Positions 11,646 through 23,801 of a DNA stretch of 64,000 nt are shown piece by piece. The first letter of the stretch is position 1. Every line of letters begins with the position of its first letter. Source of the DNA: Asterella californica (taxonomy: Eukaryota; Streptophyta; Marchantiopsida; Marchantiales; Aytoniaceae); contig JAYKYS010000007.1 of the NCBI GenBank assembly GCA_036924285.1, forward strand, positions 4,340,001-4,404,000, in the 5' to 3' direction. Below the pieces are notes generated by a model that worked only from the letters and a program-made list of their open reading frames with translations, did no database searches and was not told the DNA's origin. The position numbers were made by a program, and so were the translations under genes.

Positions 11646-12410
11646 TCATATACAACGCAGATCTACTACATACTTCTCCATCTGTCTTCTATTCTTTTCA
11701 GTCAGATCCTCTACTCGCATGAACTCACTCCAATCATCAGAACTGAAAGTCATCAAATCAGATTTCCAACTGTGTCCAGTATAACTACTCTCTAAATCTT
11801 GAGCAACCTCTTCACCAGCCTCATGTGATCCATGAGACTGCTCAAGCGAGATCATAGTAGCAGTAGATCCATCACTCTTGTTATCCTGTCTTACAAGAGT
11901 GATTTCTGAAAACCCTTACTCCTACAGATAGGAGAATCTATCAAAGTCTGTCGGTTTCGTTCGTGGTTCGTACGAACGGTCAGAAACTGCACAGAACGTC
12001 TATCATCTAGACTACGGAGAGCATAGTGAGATCCGTCATAGTGAGATCCGTCATCCATCACCTTGGTCTTCATTCGAACTGCAGTGATATAAAGCTGACC
12101 AAGAATCACAAGATATGAAGCAAAAGATTGCACGAAGAAGTCCTGATCTACCTCCACATCATCTAGCTTCATCCTCACGTTAGGACAAACGTCGTATAAC
12201 TCACCATTCTGGTTGTTTGCAGCACGTAACACCCAACCATGGTTCAGTTCAATAGGTCATTATCCTCTCTCGTACACCTCCCGTGACATGATGTTGATCT
12301 CAGATCCGTGATCAACTAAAGCCACAACAGATTCAGACAAACTTCCGAGATGAACTCGTGTAGCAGTCGTAGCACGAACCCAATGTCTTATTCTGAAGTC
12401 ACTATCAGTA
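11646..12410 (-). pseudogene. Element B retropepsin remnant
   Basis: The minus strand encodes a DHGSEIN active-site block near 12300-12330, followed by LRAANNQNGELYDVCPNV and LGQLYITAVRMKTKVMDDG. All are homologous to the protease of element C, which also reads DHGS rather than the usual D-S/T-G. Nonsense codons break the frame. Confidence 0.75.
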
Positions 12411-12915
12411 GCTAGACTCTCCTCTCCAACTTCCTCATCGTCAAACTCAATGGTATTGGTACTAGCAACTAAAACTTCTTGCTGGTACCCCTAGTCATCA
12501 GTCTCATGAAAATGCATTTTCTCAAATTTTACATCATTCCCAGAAGCTCCTACCACATCTATCGTTTGACTTTCTACTTGTTCGGACATCACCTGTCTCT
12601 TTCGCTTGATGATGTCGATGATCAGTTCGTGAAACTCCCTCTTCGTAATATCAAGAACCTCTCGAAGAGAAAACTCGATTGTGCGTCCAATATCCTCTGT
12701 TCCAAGATGCTCTTGAGATCAGTAGAAGTTTCAATATCAACCGCCAACTTGTAAGCCGGTCCCTTCTCTTTCTCTTAGACAGTAAATCGCCTTCCAGCAG
12801 TCATTGGTTCTTGTTGGGATCTCTACACGTCTTCCATCGGACCTGGTGCAAGTGGAAGAGATGCAGAAATAGAAAGGATGTCTTCAAGAGGAGCTGCTCG
12901 TCTCTTGGTGACTCT

Positions 12916-14370
12916 CTATCTATCTCTAGTCTCCTTTGGAACTCCGGTATCAAGTTCAGAGACTTCTTGCCACCTCTTTTCCTCCATAGATGCATCCTGC
13001 CTATGAACGTGTCTATCCACGTCCAAGAATGCTTTGATAGACGTAGCGTCAACATGATATCTCCATCTTGTGATCCTATGGATAGACTCGGCTCCTCTCT
13101 TCAGTACTTCTGAAGGAACTTGAGTGTTATTCTTCTCAGTAGTCCTATCTAGCAACGTGAGACTAGAAGAAACTTCAATATGTCCAGCATATACATCAGA
13201 ATTTACCGGTGGTGCCATCAACATATTTACAGTTGCAATCGCAGCAATATGAGATAGACTTCTCATGCCTCTTCGTCCAAATTGCATTTCTCTAGTCGAA
13301 GAAAGGTGCAGCTTACCGTTTTGATAGCGAATCACATCATCTCGCAAAGCAGCCTTAAGCACTTGACAGTCTTCTCGAAAATGATCAGGACTGTCCCACC
13401 AGATACATCTACGAACAAGAGCACCTCCTGGATAAGCAGCAGCAGGTGCCGGTGGCTGCTCTCGTTGCAAGCAATCTAGCTCTACCTTCAGTTCTCGCAT
13501 TTGCTGGATTAAATCTTCGATCTGATTCTGCTGACCATGGTTCTCCGCAAGTCTTTGAACAAGTGCTCTTTGTGCAGGAACCGGCACAACTGGCATCAAA
13601 GAAACTACAGCCGGGACAACAAGTCTAGGAGCTGGAACGGGAGGTTGCTGTACTTGAGGAGCATCACGAGGTTGAGAGGTCACTTCTGCAAGCGGACGCC
13701 CTCTTACGGTCACTCTTCCACGCCTCTATCTCGTTAGCATAGCAACAACATCCTCGACTCTTTTCCAATCAGTAGTAACTCCTCCTTCAACGGATCGATC
13801 AGTCAACATAAAGCATAACCGATCTGTCGTAGCATCATCGGTAGCTTGCAGAAAAAGCTTTGTCCTTCTAGCATCTAAAGTTATGCGTTCTAGAGTTGAA
13901 AGTCGTCGGTATCTCCGATCAAACTCTCTCAACATCTCATTTAAGCTCATCATACGACCAGGTTGCTGCTCAACCCAGTCCAGAAACGTTCTCATAGTAA
14001 CTCTTTCTGAATCTTCTTCAAAAAACTCCTCTAGAAAAGATCGCTCAAAACTCCTCCAGATACCAAGATTTATTCTCTGCACATCCATAACTTGGTCTCG
14101 CAATTCAGAAATCACAGCTAACTCAAAACTAGTTATCATCTCAGCATCAGTAACTCTAACCAGCTCCATCTCTCCTCTATACTCACGCAGATATCTAGAA
14201 ATATCTCTACCCTCAAACCTTCCACATCTATTCACAATCGCTTGAGAAGGAGGTGCTACGGAAGGTGCTGCAGTAGGCATAGATATAGTAGCCGTAGAGA
14301 TAGCAGCAACAGCGCTTCCGCTCTTCCGATCCATCTTCTTTTTTGTCTTGGAACTCAACTTCACGGTCAA
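12916..14370 (-). pseudogene. Element B gag remnant
   Basis: The N-terminal gag region is open from about 14370 to 13726 on the minus strand, with DISRYLREYRGEME and a DSERVTMRTFLDWV block shared with element C gag. The C-terminal part (13713-12916) contains a zinc knuckle CIWWDSPDHFREDC (one Cys replaced by Trp; element C has CIWCDSLDHVRRDC). The two halves are separated by a frame change near 13720. Homology to C gag is clear. Confidence 0.8.
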
Positions 14371-14439
14371 TCATCCCAAGATCTCTCAGTGGAAGCACCA
14401 GATGTCGTGATGAGAGTTTTCCTGAGAAGGACGGAATCT

Positions 14440-15150
14440 TCTCGCTGTGATATGATCGTGGAGACTGTGAGACGTCTACTCAAAGAAACGCTGGGCTTCT
14501 GGCTGTGGTTGTTTACTCAAGGGATAGATTTCAGGTTATAACGTGAGACTATAAACACTCACGCAGGTCTGTTGGATCCTCTAGTATGTTCAAGAAACAA
14601 AAATCAAGTCAAACTAGTAGTAATAAGATCAGATGTTTCACAAAAGATAAAAATGGACCAATGGGAGTTCATAACTTCATTTCAATGTTCTTTTGTGCCG
14701 CAAACCACGTGGTGACTTAATTTCACACATAGACTATCACGTCAAGCCCCTAAAGTGCCAACGTATATCTTAAACTACTTGCGAAGACATGTAAAACGAC
14801 ACGTAACCTTGAAAGATAACGTAAACAAGCTAGAAAGCATGCATGGACAACATGTAATTACAACCCATGAGCTTAAACTCTATCAACATGGTAAACAACT
14901 TACTAGGACTCAAAATACATAACATCATCCAGAATCAACTTCTCTGAGGTCCTAACTTCACTCTAAGAGATTAACTTCTAACGAAGAGGTGAATTCTTTA
15001 CTATGTGAAATGATTCACATCACGACACCGTATCCGGACTAGAAAAGAAAGAAATAGAGAAGTTTCAAAGTTGTCGCACTACTTGGCGGCTACATGCTAC
15101 ACTTCTACACTTCTAGTAGTTCTAAAAATTAGCTAAATATTAACACCATA
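14440..15150 (-). repeat. LTR remnant of B/C family next to element B
   Basis: The GGGCTTCTGGCTGTGGTTGT block at about 14488, the CACAAAAGATAAAAATGGACC block and the TCACGTCAAGCCCCTAAAGT block are diverged versions of the element C LTR in the same orientation. It lies directly upstream of element B gag on the minus strand, where B's 5' LTR belongs. It is internally deleted relative to C's 1376-bp LTR. Confidence 0.7.
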
Positions 15151-15159
15151 TGCATATTT

Positions 15160-16450
15160 TTGGCACCTTTGCATATGATGTTAACATTATTATGTTATAT
15201 ATTTTGAGTACTAATGGTTGATAGTATGTTTTTTTGTTCAAGCACTCGTACGCTTATGCAAGTGATTTTATACTTATCTATGTTGTTCAAAGTACATGAC
15301 TTTAGGTTTACCATGTGGATAGAGTTTAAGCTCATAGATTGTGCTTACATGTTGCCCATGCATGCTTTCTAACTTGTTTAAGTTATCTTTTAGAGTTACA
15401 TGTCGCTTTACATGTCTTCGCAAGAAGTGTAAGATTTATGTTGACACTTCAGAGGCTTGACATGTAACCTATGTGTGAAGTTAAGTTGCCATGTGGATTG
15501 CGGCACAAAAGGACAAGGAAGTGAAGTTATGAACTCTCATTGGTCTATTTTTGTCTTTTATGAAATCTTAAACTTGGAAGTAGAGGTCTTAGGGGCAGTT
15601 CGAGCTTTTGGGCATTCAAGGGCATTCAAAGATCTGAGGGCATAGGGTGAGAGAGCTCGTTGTGCCAGTCATTGTCAGTGCAAATTTTGATCAATTTGGA
15701 GCAATAAAGAGGGAGTTATGTCAATTTGAAGTTTGGATTGGACTGGAATTGCATCACAATTGTTGATTTTGGACTTTTTGGTGTCAATTGCAGCAGAATA
15801 TAGATAATCGCTTAAAACCTTCGTGGTTGCGTTCACTGTCAACTATCAAAAAAATTTAATATCATTTGAGTGAGTGAATAATTCAAGGTGATCATTGAAG
15901 TAGAAGGGGTCTGAAAAACTCTCAATCTAGAGCAACAACTTCCAAGCTCGAGATCTGGAGAACTGTGTACTACTAGCAAGTAAAATTTTGAAGGGTTGTT
16001 CAGCATGCTGCAGACTACAAATCCTGTAAGAATGAATGAAAGTTATCAAGCCAATTTTCTGTTCTACGTCGAAGTAGCCATCTGGTTGCCAAAAATTATC
16101 ATAATTTCTTTAATCAAAACATTTTTGTCCATATATGAGTGCTCAGATTTGATCTCAGGCTGAAATTTTGTATGTTTGTTCAGTAAGGCCTCCTTACATG
16201 TTGGGGAAGTTTCTAAGTCTAAACCCTCATACGTTTCTTATTCTTGAGTATTAAAGTTCACCGTCTGATCTTATTACTACTTGATAGACATGATTTTTGC
16301 AATCTGAACATGTTAAAGGATCCAACAGACATGTGTAAGTGCTTATAGTTCCAAGTTATAACCTGAAGCCTACCTCTAGAGTAAACAATCACAGCTAGAA
16401 GCACAATACATTCTTAGGTAGACGTATCACGGTCCGACAACGTAAAGGTT
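15160..16450 (+). repeat. Second B/C-family LTR remnant, inverted
   Basis: The reverse complement of this stretch matches the same LTR: CATTGGTCTATTTTTGTCTT near 15538 is the inverse of the AAAGACAAAAATAGACCAAT block, and GGATCCAACAGACATGTGTAAG near 16318 inverts the LTR's 5' part. The inverted order places two LTR remnants end to end. Divergence is high. Confidence 0.65.
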
Positions 16451-19394
16451 TACTCACACCATAATCTGATGAGAGACCGGAAGTAACTTCGATATTGAAT
16501 GTTGTCAAAGAAAACTTATTATCTTATATGCGTTTGGGAAAAGGAGGAGAGACATCATGAAGCACAAAACTTAAAACATTGATACAATCACCTTCCCCAA
16601 TCCTTAATCCAACAACAGCACCTACCACTCTCATTAAACCAAGTACTTTTCGCACACCAAGCACTGAAAAAACTTCACCAATCAATCAAACAACACGTAC
16701 CAACACCACGACCAACCTCTATCTCTATATACTGCAACTAGAAATACACAAACATTACAATTTTTGTGATCTCACTATTCAGTCGATCTGACTTTATCTC
16801 GACTCTAGTATCTATTTGTCTTTTTCTACTAACATAACTTGATTTTAAGTGTAACACACGTGCATCACATAATCCAACTGAGCATTCAATTATGCTCTAA
16901 GTACAAGAAGGATACGTACATGATAAACATATGCTTTAGTTCACTGAAGCACCTTCAAACAATCTCTTAGATCGGCTTTTGCACTAACAATACTCTCTTC
17001 ATTGTTTTTCTTGACAAACTACATAAAATTCACAACTTTGATCTTCTACGATTTACTTTACTGATATGAACTCCATTCAAGATGAATCTTACAACAATGA
17101 ATAGCATACTATACAAGCTTTTCAATGATACTAATAACACATTGATTGGACCAAATAAGTCTTATCACAATAGATCAAAATAGATCATTTCTAACACTTA
17201 TAATCCAAAACGTCTTATCCATTCATCTTGATCTTCATGTTTGATCTAGGTTTTGAGTGATCAAACAAGCTTCAAACTAGACATGCAACATACTACTTGA
17301 AAGGTTATCTTCTAGAGCTTCCAACAAGATAAGACATGCACGTAGCAAGTAACCATTGAGCTTAAGACGTGGCGTTGAAGACAACGATACCTTGTAGTTA
17401 GAGATTCTCAATCAACAACTTTGACATAGTGTAACACTTTCTTTGATTCTTTGTGTCAAATTCATAACATAACTCCCTTGACTCACTTGCAGCACCTCCA
17501 AGAAGTTCCATCTCCAAATGCCAAGTCATGTGTTCAAGGTCATCCAAGAGATGAAGGCGACATCACTCTTCTTCTTCAAAACTCACCACGTTGTAATATG
17601 AACTTCGGCAACCTATTACTCCCAACTCAAACTTCCAACTGAGCACAAACTTCACAAGAAGTTCCCCCTGATCCCTTACTACTACTCTCTAACATTTCAG
17701 ATGCAGACCCCAAATCAATTGTTCGAAATGGATCAAGCTTTTTGTCTTTGTTAACTTATGAGCTTTATATACCCCGGTAGCAAAACTCCACGACCCCAAT
17801 ACATTCTCTTAACCAAATGAGCTGAAATTTAATAATTAGTAAGTTGATATGGCATACTCAAATCTTGGAAATTTTCACTCATAGATTCGACCTCATGCTC
17901 ATTAAACAACTCAACATTTGAATCCAAGAAAAATAGTTTTACTTCTGTCTGTCAACTGTTACAACTAACTTCAGTAGATCATTTCGAGGTCAAACCAAAC
18001 CCAAACGTAAGACTAATTTACATCAGTGAAACCAGAATGACATCAACTATCCAACCCCATGACGACTCTGAGGCACTTAGAAACATGACTTAGGATATTT
18101 ATTTGACCCTTCTAACTTTGAATGATCATAACTTCTCACTCAAAACTCCAAATCGATAGATCGTCCCTCTAGATTATAGCTCAACTTGAGAGCTTTCCAA
18201 CGAGACCTCACATTCTGCAAAACACTACTAGGAAGGCTTCCGAAATTCCAAAATTGTCCTTAGAACTTGGAACTGAACGTGATTGGTCAAATTAGACCAA
18301 TGAGAAATATGATTGGAGATCACTTTATCTCTTACTTGGCACTATAGATCGAGTTCTAACCCTAAAATACTCTCACACCTTCAAAGCTTGAACCAAAAGA
18401 TTTCGAGCTCCAAACTTGATTACAATATTTCTCATCAAAGTTCTTCGAGATCCATGCACGATGATTGATCTTTTGTCAATAGTGAAATCAGATATCAACC
18501 TAGACGTTGAAAAGAACGTTGGCTAGAAACTTCAGTCCATTCACTTATCAAAGTAAGATGTAAATAGTCAAGTCCTAATTCTCCTCGTATGTGACGACCG
18601 GTAGAATCACCAGCGTAAACAAGTCCATCACCTTTCTCATGAATTCTTCACCAAAATAGGTACCGAACCATTGTCGAAAGTGATCGCGATGGATGTAGTG
18701 AAGCTTAATATGGAACGGATTCGAGAACGAAAGATTCGGAACTCCGATCAATCCTCCATCCATGAATACAACTCTCATGGATGGCTCCTCACCCTCCATG
18801 TAAGACATTAAGAAACACTTGCGAAACATCACATAAGGAAGAATGCCAAACGAACCCTTGACCCTCTATCTTATATCCAAATTTGATAGCCACACACGCA
18901 AATGTCCACAGATCACTAAGCTTATACGTCTCATTAGCAAACTATCTCACATCTCAGATAACCATGAACGTGACATCTAATACGCTGTCAGACGAGATAC
19001 ACAAAGTTCTATGCTAAATTCACATGTGAGCTGTGTCATAACACGACATCAAAAATAACATCAAACGTCACTTTGAAGAAGAGATCAATGAATTCATATG
19101 AGGCCGACAAGAGAAGAAAGAAGGTCAAAACACAGACAGTTCAGGTTAAGAAGTATCTGTCCAAAGTAGAAATCAATGAGATTTGGAAGGAAGGCGCCTA
19201 GAGAGAAAAAAACACTTTGGAAAGGTGTAGCCATCCGGAGTTCAGAGGACCTTACCTCGGTAATCAATATCAAAGAAGAGAAGAGAAGTGTATAAACCAA
19301 TTCTATACAAGTACGACCTCGAGAAGGAAAAAGAAAGAAGCCCTCCGGAAATGATAAACATTGAAGCTCTAGGAGGAGATACACATGAGACACC
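16451..19394. other. AT-rich interval, no gene recognised
   Basis: The composition is AT-rich compared with the transposons on either side, and stops are dense. The only frame of note is an 85-codon minus-strand frame (18575-18832), which has no resemblance to a family I know. No RNA gene or repeat array was recognised. Confidence 0.4.
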
Positions 19395-19730
19395 TGTCCG
19401 TCAGTTTGGCACCTCGGCTAGGTTGACCGAGTGCGAAGTGACGCATCCCGATAAGACCGTTAGTGCCGTTAAGACGAGTTGGTGAGAGAGCCCACTAGGG
19501 GTATACTTCGCAGGTAGGGCTTGGAGGCCTTAGTTCTTCGAGTTGAGCCTTCAAGCTCCAGGCTATGGTGGATAGTCCAGTTGAGTGTAACTCGGATTCT
19601 CTTCGTGTTTAGAGTGGGTTTGGCTTGACCGTTTGTGAGTAATCTTGTTGTAGTGTTGGAGATGATAATTACTCTGTTCAGATTACTCGAAGAACTGAGT
19701 GCAGGTCGAGATGGAGTTCAGTAAGAACCC
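19395..19730 (+). repeat. Element D 5' LTR (recognisable part)
   Basis: The segment shares GAGTGCGAAGTGACGCATC, AAGACCGTTAGTGC, CTATGGTGGATAGT and GAGTAATCTTGTTGTAGT blocks with 38817-39033. The 3' copy lacks about 85 bp found here. The 5' LTR probably extends further right, towards 20.3 kb, but no second copy remains to define its end. Confidence 0.75.
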
Positions 19731-20963
19731 GCTGATCTGAAATCATCCGTTGGTATCGTACGGGTGTTGTCGTTCGTGCTTGATTGTTTGGAGCTGTGAT
19801 CGAGATGTGTGGGCGCATGCTACATTGCTGATCGCAGATCGATTTGCTGTTGTTGGGGTCGAGTGGAGATTTTTGTCATGCGAAAGCGCTGCAGAAATTT
19901 TGCGGAATGTTCTTGAAGTGACTTGTTGGAGCCGGATTGCGCGTTTGGGCGTGGCAGACGGAGTACTTGTCAATGTCAGACCGGAGTGGGATCTTTGGAA
20001 GCGCATTGGAGAGACGATTCTAGTGCACAAAGTTTTGTGGAGTTTGACCAAGGATCGAAGAAGTTATGGCATGTCGAAGTTCGTTGTCGTGTCATCCGAA
20101 AGTGCAAAAAGGCTAGTTACGTCAGAGGCTTCGAGGAGCAGAGGTGCGTGAGTGCGGAGGCGTGAGAGCGGAGTGCGAGAGTGCGGAGGCGGAGCGGAGC
20201 CTGAGTCCGAGCTCGCGTCCACCGCAAGCCAGCTTGCTGGAGTGCGTGAGAGAGGTATCCAAGTTCCAATTGTGTGGGAAGTGTAAAACCAACTGGTCAC
20301 CCATCCCAACACTATTTCTGGACCTGGACTCTTAACTCTGTAGTCTTAGCTTTGGCTTTACCACTAGACCAATAGCTCTTGGTGTCCTACAGGGATGCGT
20401 GCAAGTACTTATGGACTTGTATAAAGTAGTAAGAGACCTTCTCGCACGTTCCTAGAGGAGTGGTAGGGCGACCCCACAGTATTAGGGGAAAGCTATAGTT
20501 GTGGTAGTGTTTGCTTATACCATAGAGAAGCGTATGGAGGCAGTTGGTGGCAGTTGTCTTGGGTGAGCTAGTAGAGCTACCACGTGGATATTTTTGGAGC
20601 TACTAGAGGTGTGGACATCTAGTTAGTGATCTCAAGCATCAGTTACGACAGTTGGTTATTGTATATTGTGCATGTGGCCATCGACGAGGAGTCGTCAGTC
20701 TGGGTGAGGCTGGATTTCTCTTTATGTGAATGTTTGAGTGTGGAGGGTTATCGTTTGGACTTCTTGTGGTTGGAACCCCTCCATATTCTGCTTCCTGTTT
20801 GTGCGCCGCGTTTGCTTGTGTTGGCGCTTGACTTCCAGAGTGAGTTCATTCCAGTGTGCTATCGATGGTGAGACTGGAGTTGCGGACCAGTCAGACTATC
20901 TTTGTCTCTCTCACGGTGCGATTGGAGTGACGATCAACAGACCGTGAGAGGCTGCTTGTGGTG
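19731..20963 (+). other. Element D rest of LTR / leader before gag
   Basis: The sequence lies between the alignable LTR and the gag ATG. A 133-codon frame at 19750-20151 has no recognisable domain and is probably chance. A primer binding site could not be identified with confidence. Confidence 0.4.
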
Positions 20964-21303
20964 ATGGCATGTACAGATTGTCCTTACCTTGACTATTCTG
21001 ATGGAGACTTCTCAGACAGTGGGTATACACGGAGTGGGATGAGGTACCGACTACCTACACCATTGTCGTCGGTTGTTCCAAAGGACGAGTCAGACGCAGA
21101 CAACGCGTTTTTTGGTGGTGAGTCTAGTGTCATCATATCGTTGTTGTGGGACATAGACGAGATCTATGGGGTCACGAAGGGGTCTCGACGTTACCCGGGT
21201 ACAGTTGGTACTATTGAGCTGGATGACTTCATCCAGGAGTTCGACAGTTGGTGCGATCTGCAGCAGATGTGGAACCCACAGCTGTTTACATCTTTCATGA
21301 CGT
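20964..21303 (+). pseudogene. Element D gag, 5' segment (interrupted by nested insertion)
   Basis: ATG 20964 opens a frame with an N-terminal low-complexity Asp/Ser region followed by the start of a retrotransposon gag domain (FIQEFDSWCDLQ, NPQLFTSFMT). The frame runs into an LTR at 21304. Removing 21304-31391 and one ACGT copy continues the same frame without error into 31396 (WKGLFQHLEGPPMDD). The insertion is therefore precise and post-dates the element. Confidence 0.85.
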
Positions 21304-22378
21304 TGTCGGAGTGTGATCCGTCTACCTAGGAAAGCGCCGGGCTTCTGGCTGTGGTTGTTTACTCAAGAGGTTGGCTTTCAGGTCACAACAGGAGCTATAA
21401 ACACTCACACAGGAGTGTAGGATCCTCTGATATGCTCAAAAAGTGAAATTTAGGTCTCACTGGTAGTAATAGGCTTAAGCGGTGAACTTTGACACTCAAA
21501 GAGAGGAAAACTATGAAGATTTAGACTTCTAAACTTCCCCTACATGTAAATGAGGCACTACTGAACACACACACGAAGTTTCAGCCTGAGATTGAATTCT
21601 AGCACTGAGATGTTGACAGCAAAGTTCTGAATAAGAGAATTATGGCAATTTCTGATACCTAGACAACTATTCAGACATAGAACAGAGAATTGGCTCGATG
21701 AATTTCAAATCTTCTCACAGTATTTGAAGTCTACAGGATGCTGAACATCCCTGTGAAGTTGGGACTCCTGATTGTTTGTAGAACTCCAGATCTCCTTCTC
21801 TAAAGTCGCTGCTCTAGATTAAGAGCTTTTCAGACCCCCTCTGCTTCAGCGGCCGCCCTGAATTACTCAATTACTCAAATGACTCGAAACTTTTTGGACA
21901 GTCGTAGCCCTCCTGACAGTGAACGCAACCACGAAGTTTTGAAGTGATTTCCTCAATTCTGCTGCAATTGGCACCGAAAACCCCAAAATCAACAAAAGTG
22001 ACGCAGTTTTGGCACAATCCGAACTTCAATTGGGCATAACTCCTTGTTTATTGATCCAAATCGAGCAAACATTTCACTGACAGTGCTTGGCACGACGAGC
22101 TCTCTCTTCCTGTGCTCTCAGATTTCGAAGATCCCTCACCAATTTCTCGAACTCTCCTCTAGAGCTCTATTTCTAAACTTAGAGTTTTACAAAAGACAAA
22201 AATAGACCAATGGGAGTTCATAGCTCCACTTGACTGTCCTTTTGTGCCTTAAACTACCTGGTAACTTATCTACACTCATAAGCTACCACGTCAAGCCCCC
22301 TAGAGTGCCAGCGTAAAACTTAAACTACCTAAAATGACACATAGCCCTGAAAAATAACTTAAATTAGCTAGAAAGCGT

Positions 22379-23754
22379 TGTCGGAGTGTGATCCGTCTAC
22401 CTAGGAAAGCGCCGGGCTTCTGGCTGTGGTTGTTTACTCAAGAGGTTGGCTTTCAGGTCACAACAGGAGCTATAAACACTCACACAGGAGTGTAGGATCC
22501 TCTGATATGCTCAAAAAGTGAAATTTAGGTCTCACTGGTAGTAATAGGTTTAAGCGGTGAAATTTGACACTCAAAGAGAGGAAAACTATGAAGGTTTAGA
22601 CCTCTAAACTTCCCCTACATGCAAATGAGGTACTACTGAACTCACAGACGAAGTTTCAACCTGAGATCAAATTCTGACACGGAGATATGAACAGAAAAGT
22701 TCTGAATAAGAGAATTATGGCAATTTCTGGTACCTAGACAGCTATTCAGACATAGAACAGAGAATTGGCTCGATGAATTTCAAATCTTCTCACAGTATTT
22801 GAAGTCTACAGGATGCTGAACATCCCTGTGAAGTTGGGACTCCTGAATGTTTGTAGAACTCCAGATCTCCTTCTCTAAAGTCGCTGCTCTAGATTAAGAG
22901 CTTTTCAGACCCCCTCTGCTTCAGCGGCCGCCCTGAATTACTCAATTAATCAAATGATTTGAAACTTTTTGGACAGTCGTAGCCCTCCTGACAGTGAACG
23001 CAACCACGAAGTTTTGAAGTGATTTCCTCAATTCTGCTGCAATTGGCACCGAAAACCCCAAAATCAACAAAAGTGACGCAGTTTTTGCACAATCCGAACT
23101 TCAATTGGGCATAACTCCTTGTTTATTGATCCAAATCGAGCAAAAAATTCACTGACAGTGCTTGGCACAACGAGCTCTCTCTTCCTGTGTTCTCAGATTT
23201 CGAAGATACCTCACCAAATGCTCGAACTCTCCTCTAGAGCTCTGTTTCTAAACTTAGAGTTTTACAAAAGACAAAAATGGACCAATGGGAGTTCATAGTT
23301 CCACTTGACTGTCCTTTTGTGCCTTAAACTACCTGGTAATTTATCTACACTCATAGGCTACCACGTCAAGCCCCCTAGAGTGCCAGCGTAATACTTAAAC
23401 TACCTAAAATGACACGTAGCCCCGAAAAATAACTTAAATCAGCTAGAAAGCGTGCATGGGCGACAAGTAGGTACAACCCATGAGCTCAAACCCCTATCAG
23501 CATGGAAACCCTAAGTTATGTACATTGAACGTCATAGACAAGTAAGAAGTCACTTGCACAAGCGCACAAATGCTTGAACAAGACAACTAACATACTATCA
23601 GCCTGCTAGGACTCAAAATAGTGTTAACACCATATGCAAAGGTGTCAAACATATACATAATAAAGGACTAGAAGTAATATGAGCTAACTTCTAGAACTAC
23701 CAAACCTAAGCGTCGGAGTAGAAGTCAAGCATGTAGCCGCCAAATGGCGCGACA
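22379..23754 (-). repeat. Element C 3' LTR
   Basis: A 1376-bp LTR, nearly identical to 29715-31089. The termini TGTCG/CGACA are inverted repeats. On the minus strand it directly follows a polypurine tract. It contains a NotI-like GCGGCCGC near 22924 shared by all copies. Confidence 0.92.
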
Positions 23755-23766
23755 TCCACCCCCTCT
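23755..23766 (-). other. Element C polypurine tract
   Basis: Minus-strand AGAGGGGGTGGA abuts the start of the 3' LTR (TGTCGCGCC on that strand), the position and composition expected of the plus-strand DNA primer. Confidence 0.85.
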
Positions 23767-23801
23767 GAACCTGCACATCCTCCGGTATGTGCCAGACCAG
23801 A

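Larger units (their letters stand above)
9985..14380 (-). mobile_element. Element B: decayed Ty3/gypsy gag-pol
   Basis: Minus-strand fragments of gag, protease, RT and RNase H lie in correct order and are colinear with element C (23.8-29.6 kb), for example the shared blocks EEVHLTLSG, IRMGILE and DSERVT. Integrase is missing: recognisable homology stops near 9985. Stops and frameshifts are frequent throughout, so it is dead. It belongs to the same family as C but is much older. Confidence 0.85.

Noticed and set aside
19750..20151. 133-codon plus-strand frame in element D leader
   Set aside because: No similarity to a known domain and positioned in the LTR or untranslated leader; probably chance.
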